A stretch of DNA of 23,084 bases. Source: Campylobacterales bacterium (GTDB lineage Bacteria; Campylobacterota; Campylobacteria; Campylobacterales; QNZT01). Positions 21,669 to 23,084 of the stretch are shown here, in pieces. A program made the translations under genes and the position numbers. The notes below the pieces were generated by a model that was not told the DNA's origin, ran no database searches, and saw only the letters and a program-made list of their open reading frames with translations. Numbering within the stretch: position 1 is the first letter of the stretch; the number at the start of each line of letters is the position of its first letter. The stretch lies in the NCBI GenBank assembly GCA_027055005.1, contig JALUNR010000203.1, forward strand, positions 1 through 23,084, given 5' to 3'.

Positions 21669-22723
21669 AAAAAATAGCTCTTTTAACTATTTTTAGTCTA
21701 TCACTTTTTTCTTGGGAGAGTAGAGGAAATATCTCTTATGAAGCTACTAAGTTTTACTCTCCTTCACATACTTCATCTGCTATAAGGGGAGATTTAGAGC
21801 TAAAACAAAAGGGTTTAACTATAAGTTTAAAAGCTATAAGAGATAGCAAAGATACCAAAAGAAGATATGTTGATTTACAAGAGTTAAACTATACTTTCTC
21901 AAAGAGGGATTATGATTTTAGCTTTGGTAAAAGTATAAAATTTTGGGGAAGTTTGGAACTTCATAATTTAACTGATGTTTTTAATACTAAAGACATACTT
22001 GATGATTTGACTGATGAAGATAAAAAGCTAGGTAGTTGGAATGTCTCAGTTACTAAGTATATAGATGATGATGAACTCTCACTCATAGCAAAACTAAAAG
22101 AGGAGTATCAAGACTACTCAAAAATAGGATATACAAAGTATTTTAAAAGTGAAAAAAGCAGATACCATCCAACTATCTTTTTAAAGTATAGTGGAAGTGA
22201 GGGAGATAGGGATTTTGCTTATATTTTGATGAGTGGATATGATAGTTTTAGAGATACTATCTTTGATAAAGGGGAGCTTAAAAGCTATCTATACTTAGCA
22301 AATAAGTTTCTTACCTATCAAACCTTAGTAAAAGGCGATACCATCTATAAAGCAGAGTTTTCCTATACAGATGTGAAAAACTATGGGGCTATAAAAGATT
22401 ATTATGAGTATGGCTTGGGAGTTGAAAAGACTTTTTACTCTGTTTGGGGTAAGAAAGATTTGGGAGTTTTGAGTGAATACTACAAAAGCAATATAAACAG
22501 AAAAATCATCTTTCAAAACGACCTTTTCATAGGAGCTAGACTTAGTTTCAACGACACTGCAAGTAGTGAGATAGTTGGTGGAGTTATAAGGGATTTTGAT
22601 AGCGATAAAAACTCATATTCACTAGAGGTAAAAAAGAGAATTTTTGATAAATATATGTTAAATATAAGATATATCAAAGATGAGGTAAAACAACTAAGAG
22701 CAAGTGTGGGGTACTATTTTTAA
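21665..22723 (+). CDS. Outer-membrane beta-barrel protein of the MMPL/LolA-like cassette (DUF1302-like)
   Basis: A 352-residue protein with signal peptide (MKKIALLTIFSLSLFS), no further hydrophobic helices, many amphipathic strands and a C-terminal Phe (ASVGYYF), all typical of an outer-membrane barrel. FGKSIKFWGSLELHN followed by LTDVFNTKDILDD near residues 84-110 recalls the WG...DVFNP.D signature of DUF1302-type proteins, which in other proteobacteria lie beside LolA-fold DUF1329 and MMPL genes. It overlaps its upstream neighbour by ATGA and the downstream transporter by one base. It is a probable exit or acceptor for the cargo in the outer membrane. The role is inferred; the family link is moderate. 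Confidence 0.7.
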   Translation: MKKIALLTIFSLSLFSWESRGNISYEATKFYSPSHTSSAIRGDLELKQKGLTISLKAIRDSKDTKRRYVDLQELNYTFSKRDYDFSFGKSIKFWGSLELHNLTDVFNTKDILDDLTDEDKKLGSWNVSVTKYIDDDELSLIAKLKEEYQDYSKIGYTKYFKSEKSRYHPTIFLKYSGSEGDRDFAYILMSGYDSFRDTIFDKGELKSYLYLANKFLTYQTLVKGDTIYKAEFSYTDVKNYGAIKDYYEYGLGVEKTFYSVWGKKDLGVLSEYYKSNINRKIIFQNDLFIGARLSFNDTASSEIVGGVIRDFDSDKNSYSLEVKKRIFDKYMLNIRYIKDEVKQLRASVGYYF

Positions 22724-23084
22724 TGAAAAAGTATATAGATTTTTTGGATAGATTTAAGTGGTGGATAGCGATTTTAGTTCCTATCATGATATTTTCTTTA
22801 GGAGTTAGTCTAAAACACCTGAGCTTTGAGGGGAGTTATAGGATTTGGTTTGCAAAAGATTCTAAAATCCTAACAAACTACGATAAGTTTCGTCAAACTT
22901 TTGGAAATGATGATAGTGTTATCATAGTCTTCAAAGATAAAAATGGCATCTTCAACAAAAAAGCTATAAGCTCAATCAAAAGGATAACCGACAAACTTTG
23001 GAAAACAAAATACATAACAAGGGTGGACTCCCTAACATCATATCAATATATCCATGCAAGCAAAGATGATCCAGATGATATCTT
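22723..23084 (+). CDS. MMPL/RND family transporter, N-terminal part (cut by window edge)
   Basis: An ATG at 22723 overlaps the previous stop (TAATG), and the frame stays open for 120 codons to the right edge. The visible part starts with a basic tail, a membrane helix at about 13-31 (KWWIAILVPIMIFSLGVSL in part), and the beginning of a large periplasmic loop: SYRIWFAKDSKILTNYDKF, FGNDDSVIIVFKD, then KAISSIKRITDKLW and RVDSLTSY. This is the standard opening of RND-superfamily MMPL proteins (HpnN, MmpL and related lipid exporters). Twelve helices and two periplasmic loops are expected if complete. Substrate cannot be read from this fragment; the LolA-like and barrel partners favour a lipid or lipoprotein-like cargo. 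Confidence 0.88.
   Translation, partial: MKKYIDFLDRFKWWIAILVPIMIFSLGVSLKHLSFEGSYRIWFAKDSKILTNYDKFRQTFGNDDSVIIVFKDKNGIFNKKAISSIKRITDKLWKTKYITRVDSLTSYQYIHASKDDPDDI

Noticed and set aside
1..23084. tRNA genes, rRNA, CRISPR arrays, insertion sequences, att sites or a defence/prophage module
   Set aside because: No cloverleaf-like GGTTC-type segment, no regularly spaced repeats, no transposase or integrase motif and no phage gene was seen; gaps between genes are too small for most of these.

Overview
The window is AT-rich, and every gene I can support lies on the + strand, packed with 1-17 bp overlaps. Its content points to Campylobacterota (Epsilonproteobacteria): a ccoNOQP operon followed by a DUF4006 gene and a FixH-like gene, an AddAB pair, and purA followed by FliJ-like, MotE-like and DUF507 genes and carA. 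From memory, Campylobacter jejuni has much the same order around purA, carA, cco and addAB. Arcobacteraceae or a relative seems likeliest, but the genus is not settled by anything I can see.

Region 1 (1-1344): the 3' end of a gene cut by the left edge, ending in an Asp-rich Ca-binding-like loop, overlapping a gene for a probable outer-membrane beta-barrel protein. Region 2 (1455-8405): a long metabolic operon with a thioredoxin-like 2Fe-2S ferredoxin, panD (pantothenate), a YbaB/EbfC nucleoid protein, a short-chain prenyl diphosphate synthase, transketolase, hisZ, purA, then two small flagellar-type genes (FliJ-like and MotE-like). Region 3 (8467-10148): a DUF507 gene and carA, closed by a hairpin terminator.

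Region 4 (10149-13920 and onward): a 205 bp control region with two hairpins, two sets of 11-bp-phased direct repeats and a TATAAT box, then ccoN, ccoO, ccoQ and ccoP for the high-affinity cbb3 cytochrome c oxidase, DUF4006, an unlisted 34-residue membrane microprotein, a membrane-anchored protein with weak TPM-domain resemblance, and a FixH-like protein. Region 5 (15033-19969): addB and addA, the double-strand-break repair helicase-nuclease, overlapping the end of the oxidase operon.

Region 6 (20046-23084, cut by the right edge): a compact operon of a six-helix membrane protein, a small winged-helix regulator, a LolA-like periplasmic protein, a beta-barrel protein and the start of an MMPL/RND transporter. 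Together these could make a self-regulated route for a lipid or lipophilic cargo across inner membrane, periplasm and outer membrane. This cassette and the microprotein with its duplicated translation-start region are the best candidates for something under-described. No tRNA, rRNA, CRISPR array or insertion sequence was seen. No gene-free stretch exceeds 300 bases.
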